Assembly: GCA_002424525.1 (NCBI GenBank)
Contig: DIKJ01000008.1
Coordinates: forward strand, 42,233 to 69,623
DNA: 27,391 nt
Source: Bacteroidales bacterium UBA5621
Lineage (GTDB): Bacteria; Bacteroidota; Bacteroidia; Bacteroidales; VadinHA17
Direction of reading: 5' to 3'
Every line of letters begins with the position of its first letter. The stretch's first letter is position 1. The notes beneath the pieces were generated by a model. That model did no database searches and had not been told where the DNA came from. It worked only from the letters and a program-made list of their open reading frames with translations. A program made the position numbers and the translations under genes. Positions 1-8,250 of this stretch are shown one piece after another.

Positions 1-575
1 ACTTCAATCCCGACCTGGTTCTCTCCTCCCCCGGGAATTATTATGTCGGCATATCTTTTTGAAGGCTCAATGAACTGAAGATGTGAAGGTTTTACCGTTT
101 TATTGTATCTTTCGAGAACCATCATTACCGTGCGTCCCCGTTCAATTATATCCCTCCGGATTACCCTGCCAAGACGGTCGTCGGCATCAGCATCGACAAA
201 AACTTTGATATCAAGCATTTCACGCAATCCTGAATCGGTCAGAATCAGTATCCCCTCAACAAGAACCACCCTTGCCGGCTTAACCGCCATCGTCTCTTTC
301 TGCCTCAGGCAGGTCAGGAATGAATAGACAGGCATCTCAACCGGCAGGCCCTCCTTCAGCCTCTTCAGATGCTCAATCAGCAGGCTGAACTCAACGGATG
401 CGGGGTGATCAAAGTTAATTTTCTGCCTCTCTTCCAGAGGGATACCGACATTATCCCTGTAATAGGCATCCTGAGGCAACACCACAACCTGGTTATCAGG
501 AAACACCTCCATTATCTTATTAACCACTGTAGTCTTTCCAGAGCCTGTACCACCTGCAATTCCAACGATAAGCAT
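1..575 (-). CDS. udk: Uridine kinase, partial (3' end beyond left edge)
   Basis: Uridine kinase phosphorylates uridine/cytidine to UMP/CMP in cytosolic pyrimidine salvage. Reading the minus strand from the ATG at 575 gives an open frame of 191 codons to the window edge with no stop. The N-terminus MLIVGIAGGTGSGKTT is a Walker A P-loop at residues 5-16. It is followed by LPQDAYYRD, NFDHPASVEF, the Walker B-like VVLVEGILIL and RVIRRDIIERGR, all in the order known for uridine kinases. The family is about 200-210 residues, so only a short C-terminal part is missing. It is divergent from manA, with 121 bp between them. A candidate promoter lies just upstream. Identification is by recognised motifs, not a search; phosphoribulokinase-like relatives are less likely given the DAYY and FDHP motifs. 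Confidence 0.93.
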   Translation of the reverse strand, partial: MLIVGIAGGTGSGKTTVVNKIMEVFPDNQVVVLPQDAYYRDNVGIPLEERQKINFDHPASVEFSLLIEHLKRLKEGLPVEMPVYSFLTCLRQKETMAVKPARVVLVEGILILTDSGLREMLDIKVFVDADADDRLGRVIRRDIIERGRTVMMVLERYNKTVKPSHLQFIEPSKRYADIIIPGGGENQVGIE

Positions 576-607
576 ATTTTTTATATCTTTACGGTAGAAA
601 AATCTTT

Positions 608-641
608 CAAAAATAATAATTTGTATCAGAAAGTGCCCAAA
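608..641 (-). promoter_or_regulatory. Candidate promoter for udk
   Basis: On the minus strand, TATTTTTG (608-615) matches the Bacteroidota -7 consensus TAnnTTTG. A TTTG (638-641) lies 22 bp upstream, slightly longer than the usual 19-21 bp spacing. The predicted transcript start is near 600, giving a leader of about 25 nt before the udk ATG. This is sequence match only; AT-rich gaps yield such matches by chance fairly often. Confidence 0.45.
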
Positions 642-696
642 GCCGACTTCCAACTGAGAACTCCGCAAACCGAACATCAAAAATCAAACTTCTCCC

Positions 697-1692
697 ATGT
701 CAGAATTGTACCCGTTAAAATTTGAACCCCTGCTTAAAGAGAAGGTATGGGGAGGTGATACTCTGGTTAAAAAATATGGGAAAAGAGCTCCGGAATCCAT
801 TAAGATAGGCGAAAGCTGGGAAGTCTCTGCCGTGGAGGATAATCTGTCGGTTGCAGTCAACGGTTATCTTGCCGGAAATAATATAAGGGAGCTGATTGAA
901 GTCTTTATGGGAGACCTGACAGGTGACAAGGTATACGAAAAGTTCGGCAATGAATTCCCCCTGCTTATCAAATTCATTGAGGCAAGAGAGGATCTCTCTG
1001 TCCAGGTGCATCCGTCTGATTCGCTCGCAAGAGAGAGGCACAATGCCAACGGAAAGACCGAAATGTGGTATATCCTTGAAAGTGAAAAAGATGCCATTAT
1101 CTATTCCGGATTCCACGAGCCTGTAACCAGAGATATTTACCTCAACGCATTGAGGGAAGGCAAAATTGTCAGCCTGCTGAATGCCGAGAGTTGTACCCGG
1201 GGGGATGTGTTCTTTATTCCTGCCGGAAGAATCCACGCAACAGGAGCCGGAACACTTCTTGCCGAAATCCAGCAGACATCAGATATAACCTACCGTATAT
1301 ACGACTGGGACAGAAAAAGCGACAACGGACCGGCAAGGGAACTTCATAATGATCTGGCTCTCGGGGCAATTGACTTTTCCTCCTCCGGAAGATCAGTGAT
1401 AAAAAAACCGGCTCTCCTTAACAAAACTGAAACACTTGTCGGCTGTGAATACTTCGATACAAATATTATTCAGTTTGACAGGGCTGTTGAGAAGGATTAC
1501 AGGCGGCTTGATTCATTTGTTGTGTACCTTTGCACTGAAGGAAAGTTCAGCGTCAGATGGAATGACGGTGAGGAAAAAGCAGTTAAGGGAGAAACTCTCC
1601 TTCTTCCGGCGAGTCTAAAAGAGGTGGTGCTGATCCCTGAAGAAAGATCAACTCTCCTCGAGATATATATTAATACCGGTCAGAATTTATAA
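697..1692 (+). CDS. manA: Mannose-6-phosphate isomerase, class I
   Basis: This zinc enzyme interconverts mannose-6-phosphate and fructose-6-phosphate in the cytosol, feeding mannose into glycolysis or supplying GDP-mannose for glycans. The 331-residue protein is of the short class I type. Zinc ligands are visible as SVQVHPSD (Q103, H105), TEMWYIL (E122) and FIPAGRIHATGAG (H180). The EIQQTSDITYRIYDWDR block carries the family's catalytic Arg (R200). A C-terminal cupin-like half follows (about 240-331). The ATG at 697 gives the typical MSELYPLKFEP start. It is first in a co-directional run with the lipoprotein gene, 21 bp downstream. I see no convincing promoter in the gap before it, only a near-match around 616-625. 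Confidence 0.95.
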   Translation: MSELYPLKFEPLLKEKVWGGDTLVKKYGKRAPESIKIGESWEVSAVEDNLSVAVNGYLAGNNIRELIEVFMGDLTGDKVYEKFGNEFPLLIKFIEAREDLSVQVHPSDSLARERHNANGKTEMWYILESEKDAIIYSGFHEPVTRDIYLNALREGKIVSLLNAESCTRGDVFFIPAGRIHATGAGTLLAEIQQTSDITYRIYDWDRKSDNGPARELHNDLALGAIDFSSSGRSVIKKPALLNKTETLVGCEYFDTNIIQFDRAVEKDYRRLDSFVVYLCTEGKFSVRWNDGEEKAVKGETLLLPASLKEVVLIPEERSTLLEIYINTGQNL

Positions 1693-1713
1693 TTATCAAT
1701 TAATACAACGATC

Positions 1714-2484
1714 ATGAAAGCAATCTATTATTTAATGCTGATGGTCCTGGTTATCTGCATAACTGCAGGTTGTACGGGCAAAGGACCCGGAAGCAGGAAG
1801 TCTGTTACTGAGGCTGATGCGGTTACGGTACCTGACACAGGCTACACCGGGATCAGGCAATACTTCAGCAAGGAGCTGCTGGTTAAGGAGGTAACCTTTA
1901 AGAACGGGGTAAGGCACGGTGAAATGAAAACTTACTATATGGACGGGAAATTGTACCAGACTTTCTGGTACGAGAACGGACTAAGAGAAGATTCGGCGAG
2001 ATGGTATTACACCGACGGAAGGGTATTCAGGTCGACCCCATATAAGAATGACACAATCCATGGAATCCAGAAGCAATATTACAGGAATGGCCGTACCAAG
2101 GCAAAGATGGAGTATATTAAAGGCTTGAGGACTCCATTCTTTGAAGAGTATGCCCAGAACGGCGCTCTTGTGAAGAATTATCCGGAAATTGTGTTTACCA
2201 TACGCGATGATTATAATTCGAAAGGAGTGGTAAGAGTGAACCTCGAACTATCGAACAAGGCCACAAGAGTTAAATTTTTTACCGGAGAATTCTACAACGG
2301 TGTTTTTGATACATCAAAATACATCCTGCTGCCAACCACCAACGGCAGAGCATATGTTGACCTTAAGAAAACCGGAACACCCCAGAAGGAGTACATTGGC
2401 ATAATCGCCCAGATCTTTACAAGCTTCAGCAACAACTATCTGGCTTACAAAAGGATCGATCTTCCGTACAATGACCTTAAGTAA
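1714..2484 (+). CDS. Lipoprotein with YwqK/MORN_2-type repeats, function unknown
   Basis: A 256-residue exported protein. The N-terminus is a hydrophobic signal ending in ITAGC with the lipidated Cys at residue 20, so it should be anchored in the membrane after processing. Residues about 55-140 contain at least four tandem units of the form 'F.NG...G....YY..G' (KNGVRHGEMKTYYMDGK, YENGLREDSARWYYTDGR, HGIQKQYYRNGRTK). This is the pattern of the YwqK/MORN_2 repeat family. The C-terminal half (about 155-256) is beta-rich by eye and not recognised. It sits 21 bp after manA and 11 bp before engB, so co-transcription is likely, but neither neighbour suggests a role. Some YwqK proteins are annotated as antitoxins, which I do not support for a lipoprotein like this. 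Confidence 0.8.
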   Translation: MKAIYYLMLMVLVICITAGCTGKGPGSRKSVTEADAVTVPDTGYTGIRQYFSKELLVKEVTFKNGVRHGEMKTYYMDGKLYQTFWYENGLREDSARWYYTDGRVFRSTPYKNDTIHGIQKQYYRNGRTKAKMEYIKGLRTPFFEEYAQNGALVKNYPEIVFTIRDDYNSKGVVRVNLELSNKATRVKFFTGEFYNGVFDTSKYILLPTTNGRAYVDLKKTGTPQKEYIGIIAQIFTSFSNNYLAYKRIDLPYNDLK

Positions 2485-2495
2485 CCGGGTTCAAG

Positions 2496-3110
2496 ATGAT
2501 TATCCGCTCCGCTACCTTCATTAAAAGCAGTGCTTCGCATGAAGAGTGCCCCGGCCCGGTGAAGCCAGAGTTTGGATTCATCGGAAGATCCAATGTCGGA
2601 AAATCATCACTGATAAACATGCTTGCAGGCCGGGCAGGGCTGGCCAAGATATCGGGGCAGCCGGGCAAGACAAGGACCATAAACCATTTCTTAATCAACG
2701 ACGACTGGTATATAGCCGATCTTCCAGGTTACGGATATGCGAAGGTGCCAGTGAAAATGCGCCTTAACTGGTCCAGAGAGGTCGAAAAATATATCCTCGA
2801 AAGAATAAATCTTGTCAGTCTTTTCGTGCTGATCGATTCAAGACTCAGGCCCCAGAAGTCTGACCTTGATTTTATGGAATTCCTGGGTGTTAATCAGATC
2901 CCGTTCGCCCGTGTATTTACAAAAAGCGATAAATTGTCCGTCACTCTCCTCGAAGAGGGTATAATGCTGTATAACAGCGAAATGCTGAAGCAATGGGAAT
3001 CACTCCCTGCGACATTTATCTCATCGTCAGTGACCAGGAGAGGGAGGGATGAAATTCTGGGTTATATCGAAGAATCTATCAACAAGTTTTCACCCGATGG
3101 GTTATATTGA
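2496..3110 (+). CDS. engB: Ribosome biogenesis GTP-binding protein YihA/YsxC/EngB
   Basis: A TRAFAC-class GTPase needed for large-subunit assembly in the cytosol. The 204-residue length is normal. GTPase motifs in order are: G1 GRSNVGKSS (30-38), G2 region GKTRTINHF with the switch Thr, G3 DLPGYGYAKV (75-84, with the YGYA signature of this subfamily), G4 TKSDK (142-146) and G5 near SSS (about 176-178). The ATG at 2496 places the N-terminal extension MIIRSATFIKSS as expected for the family. It follows the lipoprotein gene by 11 bp; prs starts 60 bp downstream. Confidence 0.96.
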   Translation: MIIRSATFIKSSASHEECPGPVKPEFGFIGRSNVGKSSLINMLAGRAGLAKISGQPGKTRTINHFLINDDWYIADLPGYGYAKVPVKMRLNWSREVEKYILERINLVSLFVLIDSRLRPQKSDLDFMEFLGVNQIPFARVFTKSDKLSVTLLEEGIMLYNSEMLKQWESLPATFISSSVTRRGRDEILGYIEESINKFSPDGLY

Positions 3111-3120
3111 CCGGATTTTA

Positions 3121-3128
3121 TAATTTTG
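3121..3128 (+). promoter_or_regulatory. Candidate -7 element for prs
   Basis: TAATTTTG at 3121-3128 matches TAnnTTTG and lies 42 bp before the prs ATG, in the 60-bp engB-prs gap. I find no good TTTG/TTG at the -33 position, so it may be weak or fortuitous. Confidence 0.38.
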
Positions 3129-3170
3129 TAGCGAGAAAAATCTGAAAAACCACCTGTAAAACCACAGAAA

Positions 3171-4109
3171 ATGTACGGGAAAGCACCTATGAAATTGTTT
3201 TCGTGCCGGTCGTCGATGAATCTGGCTCAGAAAATAGCCGATGAGCTGGGTATAGGATTGGGAAAGAGCTCGGTAACTGATTTCAGCGATGGCGAATTTC
3301 AACCGTGTTTTGATGAATCGGTGAGAGGCGATATGGTATTCATTGTCCAGTCAACAAATCCCCCGGCTGAAAACCTTTTTGAGCTTCTCCTTATGATTGA
3401 CGCTGCAAAAAGAGCATCGGCATATAAGGTAATTGCCGTTATTCCCTATTTTGGTTTTGCCAGGCAGGACAGAAAAGACAGGCCCAGAGTCTCTATCGGA
3501 TCAAAACTTGCAGCCGATCTTCTCGGGACAGCCGGCGTTGACAGGGTAATAACCATGGACCTCCATGCCGATCAGATACAGGGTTTTTTCAACGTCCCGG
3601 TCGATCACCTGTTCGGTTCTGCAATATTTGCACCCTATATCGAGAACCTGAATCTTCCCAATATAACTATCTCAGCTCCCGACATGGGAGGATCCAAAAG
3701 GGCAAACGCGTACTCAAGACATCTGCAGACTGAGATGGTCCTCTGTTATAAGCTCCGCAAAAAACCTAATGTAGTTGAAGAGATGTCGATAATCGGCGAA
3801 GTGGAGGGCAAGGATGTTGTTATCGTTGATGACATGGTAGACACAGCAGGCACACTGGTTCTTGCAGCTCAGAAAATGGTGGAGGGCGGTGCCAGAAGCA
3901 TAAGGGCCTTTGCCACACATCCGATCCTCTCCGGAAACGCCATCGACAGGATCAACGATTCACCCATTGAGGAACTTGTGGTAACCGATTCGGTTCCCCT
4001 GCGAAAGGAATCACCTAAGATAAAAGTCCTCTCGATTGCCGATATTTTTGCCAGAACAATACAGGCTGTCAACCTGAATCTGTCAATCAGCACAAATTTT
4101 GTATTCTGA
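3171..4109 (+). CDS. prs: Ribose-phosphate pyrophosphokinase (PRPP synthase)
   Basis: It makes PRPP from ribose-5-phosphate and ATP for nucleotide, His and Trp synthesis. The 312-residue protein has the class I layout: ATP-loop residues around YFGFARQDRKDRPR (about 95-108), the metal/ATP region TMDLHADQIQGFF, the KR...K flexible loop around SAPDMGGSKRANAYS, and the PRPP-binding loop VIVDDMVDTAGT. The start at 3171 gives MYGKAPMKLFSCRSS. The KAP.KLFS spacing fits Bacteroidota homologues better than the internal Met at 3189. The promoter of the following operon lies over the last codons of this gene, so transcription may restart there. Confidence 0.96.
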   Translation: MYGKAPMKLFSCRSSMNLAQKIADELGIGLGKSSVTDFSDGEFQPCFDESVRGDMVFIVQSTNPPAENLFELLLMIDAAKRASAYKVIAVIPYFGFARQDRKDRPRVSIGSKLAADLLGTAGVDRVITMDLHADQIQGFFNVPVDHLFGSAIFAPYIENLNLPNITISAPDMGGSKRANAYSRHLQTEMVLCYKLRKKPNVVEEMSIIGEVEGKDVVIVDDMVDTAGTLVLAAQKMVEGGARSIRAFATHPILSGNAIDRINDSPIEELVVTDSVPLRKESPKIKVLSIADIFARTIQAVNLNLSISTNFVF

Positions 4110-4128
4110 TTCCTTTGTAATATATTTG
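4098..4128 (+). promoter_or_regulatory. Promoter for rplY-pth-S4 operon
   Basis: TTTG (4098-4101), a 19-bp spacer and TATATTTG (4121-4128) match both halves of the Bacteroidota housekeeping promoter at the right spacing. The predicted start is around 4135, about 100 nt before the rplY ATG. The -33 box lies inside the last codons of prs. This is one of the two best two-part matches in the window. Confidence 0.62.
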
Positions 4129-4150
4129 CAGGCTAATTTTTTATTACAAA
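4114..4150. repeat. 9-bp inverted repeat overlapping the rplY promoter
   Basis: TTTGTAATA (4114-4122) and TATTACAAA (4142-4150) are perfect inverted copies separated by 19 bp. The left arm touches the -7 element and the right arm falls just past the predicted transcript start. That is operator-like geometry, but the arms are AT-rich and no regulator is identified. It could also be a weak hairpin ending prs transcription, although no U-run follows. Confidence 0.45.
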
Positions 4151-4234
4151 CAACAGTGTAATGGGGAATGATGATAAGCAATTTCTTACAGGGTAGTTTT
4201 TCATCGGTCTCAGTAGCACAATAACTCAAAAAAA

Positions 4235-4864
4235 ATGAAAACCATCAGGATTGAAGGGTCCCCGAGAACAGAACTGGGGAAAAGAGGCTCAGCGTTGCTC
4301 AGAAAAGAAGGGAAAGTCCCCTGCGTAATATACGGCAGTAAGGAGAACACGCACTTTTATGCACACGAAAACAGTTTTCTGAAGCTTGTCTATACTCACG
4401 AGACACATCTTGTCAATATCAGTATCGAAGGGCAAGAGATTAAAACTGTGTTGAAAGATATTCAGTTCCACCCTGTTACTGACAAGATACTCCACGTGGA
4501 TTTTGTTGAGGTTCATGAAGATAAGCCTGTTATCATAAATATTCCCGTCAGTATCACCGGTGATTCTGTGGGCATCAAGGCCGGAGGAAAACTGAGGATG
4601 AAAAGAAGGAACCTCAAGGTAAAGGGCTATGCCGGCGACATCCCCGATTCCCTTACTGTAGATATAACCGATGTTAAAATTAATCATTCGGTAAAAGTGG
4701 GAGACCTTGCCTTTGACAAACTGGAACTGCTTGATCCGAAAATAGCTACCATACTTACTGTCGCCTCATCACGCGTTGCGCTCAAGACTGAAGCAGAGAT
4801 CGCTGAAGAGGCTGCTGCCGAAGCAGCTGAACATGCTGCAGCACCAGCTGAAGAGAAAGAATAA
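4235..4864 (+). CDS. rplY: 50S ribosomal protein L25/general stress protein Ctc
   Basis: Binds 5S rRNA in the large ribosomal subunit. The 209-residue protein is the long Ctc (TL5) type: an L25 beta-barrel (about 1-95, from IEGSPRTELGKRGSALLRKEGKVPCVIYG to KDIQFHPVTDKILHVDFVEV in outline) plus the C-terminal TL5 domain (about 100-185). An Ala/Glu-rich tail ends in PAEEKE. The start is preceded by an A-run and no Shine-Dalgarno, as is usual in this phylum. It is 29 bp upstream of pth, a pairing seen in many bacteria. It is the first gene after the 4098-4128 promoter. Confidence 0.96.
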   Translation: MKTIRIEGSPRTELGKRGSALLRKEGKVPCVIYGSKENTHFYAHENSFLKLVYTHETHLVNISIEGQEIKTVLKDIQFHPVTDKILHVDFVEVHEDKPVIINIPVSITGDSVGIKAGGKLRMKRRNLKVKGYAGDIPDSLTVDITDVKINHSVKVGDLAFDKLELLDPKIATILTVASSRVALKTEAEIAEEAAAEAAEHAAAPAEEKE

Positions 4865-4893
4865 TCTTTTGTCATTTCAAAATATCAGGCGCA

Positions 4894-5538
4894 ATGAAAT
4901 ATCTGATAGTTGGCCTGGGAAATATCGGCGACGAGTATCAGGATACACGTCATAATATCGGCTTTACAGTATTGGACAGAATGGCTTCAGCCTTCAGCAC
5001 CGCCTTTACCGACAGGCGTTATGGCCAGGTTTGCGAAATAGGTTACAGAGGCAGGAAATTCATCCTGCTGAAACCTTCCACTTACATGAATCTGAGCGGT
5101 AATGCAGTAAGATACTGGATGAAAAAGGAAAAAGTTCCGCCGGAAAACCTTCTTATAATAGTCGATGACATTGCCCTGCCGGCAGGAAGCTTCAGGATGA
5201 GGCCCCGTGGAAGCGACGGAGGCCATAACGGGCTGGCCCACATAAATGCGACCCTGGCAACAACAGAATATGCCAGGATAAGGATTGGAATCGGCAACGG
5301 ATTCTCCAGAGGATCGCAGGTGAACTACGTCCTTGGAAACTGGCGGCCTGAAGAAAAAAAATCGATTGACGAACGGATCTCAGTGATAATTGATATGATC
5401 CTGTCATTCGGAGTCAAAGGACTGGAACTGACAATGACAACCTTTAACAGGGCCGGTAAGAGCATTCCTCCTGACATAAAAACTGATCCTTCATCCAGTT
5501 CTGTTGCTAAAGGTGACAAAGCCGGGAATAAAGATTAA
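4894..5538 (+). CDS. pth: Peptidyl-tRNA hydrolase
   Basis: Cleaves peptidyl-tRNA that drops off ribosomes, recycling tRNA. Active-site residues are readable in family order: LIVGLGNIG (N10), DTRHNIGF (catalytic H20), STYMNLSGNAV (N66), IIVDDIALPAG (D91) and GGHNGL (N112). At 214 residues it is slightly long; the extra is a polar tail (about 190-214) without recognisable features. It is co-transcribed with rplY (29 bp upstream) and the S4 protein (15 bp downstream), all linked to ribosome function. Confidence 0.97.
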   Translation: MKYLIVGLGNIGDEYQDTRHNIGFTVLDRMASAFSTAFTDRRYGQVCEIGYRGRKFILLKPSTYMNLSGNAVRYWMKKEKVPPENLLIIVDDIALPAGSFRMRPRGSDGGHNGLAHINATLATTEYARIRIGIGNGFSRGSQVNYVLGNWRPEEKKSIDERISVIIDMILSFGVKGLELTMTTFNRAGKSIPPDIKTDPSSSSVAKGDKAGNKD

Positions 5539-5553
5539 CCGGAGACTTGTCGG

Positions 5554-5949
5554 ATGGATAACAGAAACAGCGTTCGGATAGACAAATTCCTGTGGTCGGT
5601 CAGGATCTACAAGACCAGGGGACTGGCTTCGGAGGCCTGCAGAAAAGGCAGGGTCTCTGTCAACAATATGGAGGCCAAACCTTCAAGAATAGTATCGGAG
5701 AAAGATATAATCACCGTTAAAAAACTCCCTGTTATTTACACTTACAGGGTACTGCAACCTGTCGGCAACAGGGTCTCAGCCAAAATCGCAGCAACATTTA
5801 TCGAAGATATAACCCCTGAGGAGGAGAGGCTTAAGCGACAGATCGGAAACTCATTCCCATATGGCCACAGGGAAAAAGGAAGCGGCCGGCCTACCAAGAA
5901 GGAGAGGAGAAACATCGACAGGCTGAATAACAATATATCAGGTGTCTGA
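5554..5949 (+). CDS. S4-domain RNA-binding protein, Hsp15 (HslR)-like
   Basis: A 131-residue protein with an N-terminal S4 domain (about 8-55): VRIDKFLWSVRIYKTR then ASEACRKGRVSVNN, matching Hsp15. Escherichia coli Hsp15 binds stalled 50S subunits carrying nascent-chain tRNA. A basic tail (GRPTKKERRNIDRL) follows. Its place directly after pth supports a related ribosome-rescue role, but that link is inference. The S4 fold is clear; assignment to Hsp15 rather than another small S4 protein is likely, not certain. Confidence 0.88.
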   Translation: MDNRNSVRIDKFLWSVRIYKTRGLASEACRKGRVSVNNMEAKPSRIVSEKDIITVKKLPVIYTYRVLQPVGNRVSAKIAATFIEDITPEEERLKRQIGNSFPYGHREKGSGRPTKKERRNIDRLNNNISGV

Positions 5950-6101
5950 GGTGGTATAAAGACCTATTCTTAGTATTACTCCTGAATAAAGCTGCCAGGA
6001 TTTTATATTGAGTATTTCATTTTTTGTACCTTGCATCAACCTAAAACTTCACTGACCAGCAATCAGTAGCTTCTTATTTATTGGAATCAGCAGGAAAAGA
6101 A

Positions 6102-7445
6102 ATGGGAAGGGATAACATTGAGAAGTATTCGGCACGATATGCCATGCTGAAACAATCTGCCGGATTCTGGCACAACAAAATATTTTACAGGAAGATAATT
6201 GTACTGGGACGCGAGAATATCGATCCGGATCACCATCTCATTTTTGCTCCCAACCACCAGAATGCACTCATGGATGCTCTGGCTGTTCTCTTTACGCATA
6301 AGGGACAGCCTGTTTTCCTTGCCCGGGCAGATATCTTCAAAAAGAAAATAATAGCTTCAATCTTGTATTTTCTTAAGATCCTGCCGGTCTATCGTCTCAG
6401 GGACGGGTTCAGCAGCCTGAAAGACAACGATCAGATCTTTCTGAAGACAATTGATATCCTCAGGAACAAAAATGGCCTTATTATTCTGCCTGAGGGCGAT
6501 CATGCGGGCTTCAGAAGACTCAGACAGCTTAAGAAAGGGATCTGCCGGGTGGCCTTCCACGCAGATGAGGCCACAGGATTCACTCTCAGGATCAAGATCA
6601 TTCCTGTTGGTATAGAATTCTCAAACTACAGCAGGTTCAGGCAGGTGCTGACAGTAGTATATGGAAAACCTGTTGAAGTATCAGATTATTACAGGCTCTA
6701 TAAAGAGAGCCCCGAAAAGGCGCTTAACGGACTCCGGGATACCCTTTCAACTGAAATGAAAAACATAATGGTTCATATCGAATCGCAGGAGGACTATGAA
6801 GCCATTGATGAATTGAGAAGTATTGTAAACGGAAAGTACAGCGACGACATAAAACTCCCTAAGCTGTTCAGGGACAGGCTGCTGATCGATAAGCTAAATC
6901 GCCTGAAACAAATAAAGCCTGCCGTTTACCACAGAATATGCAGCCTCAGCCTTATGATCAAAAAGAGAGCCAGGGACCTGAAGACAAGTTACAGATTGCT
7001 GGAGAAAAAGAAGCATCCCCTCGGCTGGCTCCTTACAGGTCTGGCAGGCATATTCATAACACTCCCTCTCTATCTTTTCGGTACCATCTTTACCCTGACA
7101 TTCCTCACTCTGCCGGAAGTGCAGATACGCAAGACAAAGGACCTTCAGTTTCACAGCTCGATCCGCTACGGGTTATCTCTTGTGCTGGCATTCATTTTCA
7201 TGCCTCTTTACCTGATTATCTCTCTTGTAGTTTTCAAACCCTGGTGGCTGGCAACAGCTGTTTTCCTTACCATACCTGCCGCCGGGATCTTCGCATGGAA
7301 TTACAATATCCTCTTCAGAAGGATTATAGGGGGTTTCAGGGTAAGAAAATACATCAGGGGAAAAAATGAGAAGTGGTCAGTTTTAATAAGCAATTACAAT
7401 GAACTGACACACCTTATTAATAATCTGCCGGATGAAGATAAATGA
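6102..7445 (+). CDS. PlsC-family glycerolipid acyltransferase with C-terminal membrane segments
   Basis: Likely transfers acyl groups to a glycerophospholipid or related acceptor at the inner membrane. The N-terminal domain has the acyltransferase box APNHQNALMDAL (His at residue 52, Asp at 58) and ILPEGDH (motif III). The His-to-Asp spacing is one residue longer (HX5D) than in classical PlsC (HX4D); I recall this longer form from the GPAT-like subgroup. After about residue 320 three hydrophobic stretches follow (around PLGWLLTGLAGIFITLPLY, RYGLSLVLAFIFMPLYLI and WWLATAVFLTIPAAGIF). I chose the ATG at 6102, preceded by AGGAAAAGAA, over an in-frame TTG at 6081. The gene overlaps the SDR gene by 14 bp. 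The 152-bp gap upstream shows only an imperfect -7 (TACCTTGC near 6035). Confidence 0.85.
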   Translation: MGRDNIEKYSARYAMLKQSAGFWHNKIFYRKIIVLGRENIDPDHHLIFAPNHQNALMDALAVLFTHKGQPVFLARADIFKKKIIASILYFLKILPVYRLRDGFSSLKDNDQIFLKTIDILRNKNGLIILPEGDHAGFRRLRQLKKGICRVAFHADEATGFTLRIKIIPVGIEFSNYSRFRQVLTVVYGKPVEVSDYYRLYKESPEKALNGLRDTLSTEMKNIMVHIESQEDYEAIDELRSIVNGKYSDDIKLPKLFRDRLLIDKLNRLKQIKPAVYHRICSLSLMIKKRARDLKTSYRLLEKKKHPLGWLLTGLAGIFITLPLYLFGTIFTLTFLTLPEVQIRKTKDLQFHSSIRYGLSLVLAFIFMPLYLIISLVVFKPWWLATAVFLTIPAAGIFAWNYNILFRRIIGGFRVRKYIRGKNEKWSVLISNYNELTHLINNLPDEDK

Positions 7446-8238
7446 TTTTTTCAGTGGCAGGATTGCATGGATAACCGGGGCTTCATCAGGGATCGGAGAG
7501 GCGCTCGTATATGAGTTTGTACGCAGGGGCTCAACGGTAATTGCATCATCAAACGATGAGTCCGGACTGCAGAGAGTAAAAACCAGCGCAGGCAGATTTG
7601 CCGGAAAAATTCATTGTGTGCCTTTTGATCTGTCAGAAACAGCCCTGATTGATGATATCGTTAATGAGCAGATCAGGAGGTTTGAAAGGATCGATTTTCT
7701 GCTTAATATCGGCGGCATAAGCCAGAGAGCCCTTATTGTGGAGACTCCCCTGTGGCTTGACAGGAAAATTTTTGAGATCAATTATTTTGGTACAATCGCT
7801 CTTACTAAAGCCGTTTTGCCTCATATGATCAGGGAAAAATCGGGGCATATCCTCGCGACGAGCAGTATATCAGGGAGATTCGGCTTTCCCTTGCGGTCAG
7901 CCTACTCAGCTTCAAAACAGGCTCTTCACGGGTTCTTCGAGACACTCTACCTCGAGAATAAAAAATTCAATATCCGCTCAACGGTAATAATCCCGGGAAG
8001 AGTAAGAACAAATATTTCACTTCATGCCCTTGACGGCGATGGAAAGGAACATGGTAAAATGGACAGAGGCCAGAATGAAGGTATTCCTCCTGAAAAGGCA
8101 GCGAAAATAATAATACGCGGTATAAAAAGAAACAAAAGGGAGATCCTTGTCGGAAGAAATGAATTACTTCTTCTCCACATCAGAAGGTATCTCCCCAGCC
8201 TCTTTTTCAGAATTGCCGGAAGGATCAATCCAAACTAA
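7432..8238 (+). CDS. Short-chain dehydrogenase/reductase (SDR family)
   Basis: A 268-residue classical SDR, an NAD(P)H-dependent oxidoreductase. The Rossmann motif is TGASSGIGE (15-23); the usual NNAG is replaced by NIGG (92-95). The catalytic set is S145 (ATSSISG), Y158 and K162 (YSASK), with PGRVRT after it. The residues after the first beta-alpha unit (ASSNDESGLQRV) do not settle NADP versus NAD. The C-terminus (RRYLPSLFFRIAGRI) is basic and hydrophobic, as in DHRS7-like membrane-associated SDRs. Its start lies inside the acyltransferase gene (14-bp overlap), so the two are probably translationally coupled and act on the same lipid pathway (inference). The substrate is unknown. Confidence 0.9.
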   Translation: MKINDFFSGRIAWITGASSGIGEALVYEFVRRGSTVIASSNDESGLQRVKTSAGRFAGKIHCVPFDLSETALIDDIVNEQIRRFERIDFLLNIGGISQRALIVETPLWLDRKIFEINYFGTIALTKAVLPHMIREKSGHILATSSISGRFGFPLRSAYSASKQALHGFFETLYLENKKFNIRSTVIIPGRVRTNISLHALDGDGKEHGKMDRGQNEGIPPEKAAKIIIRGIKRNKREILVGRNELLLLHIRRYLPSLFFRIAGRINPN

Positions 8239-8250
8239 TAAACAATCAGC

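Noticed and set aside
369..725. 118-codon plus-strand frame at the left end
   Set aside because: Antisense to udk and running across the intergenic region into manA; no family signal.
715..1236. 173-codon minus-strand frame inside manA
   Set aside because: Shadow of manA, which carries all zinc ligands in the other frame.
1714..2484. YwqK-type repeat protein as an antitoxin of a toxin-antitoxin pair
   Set aside because: It has a lipoprotein signal and no toxin-like partner gene; the repeats alone do not support that role.
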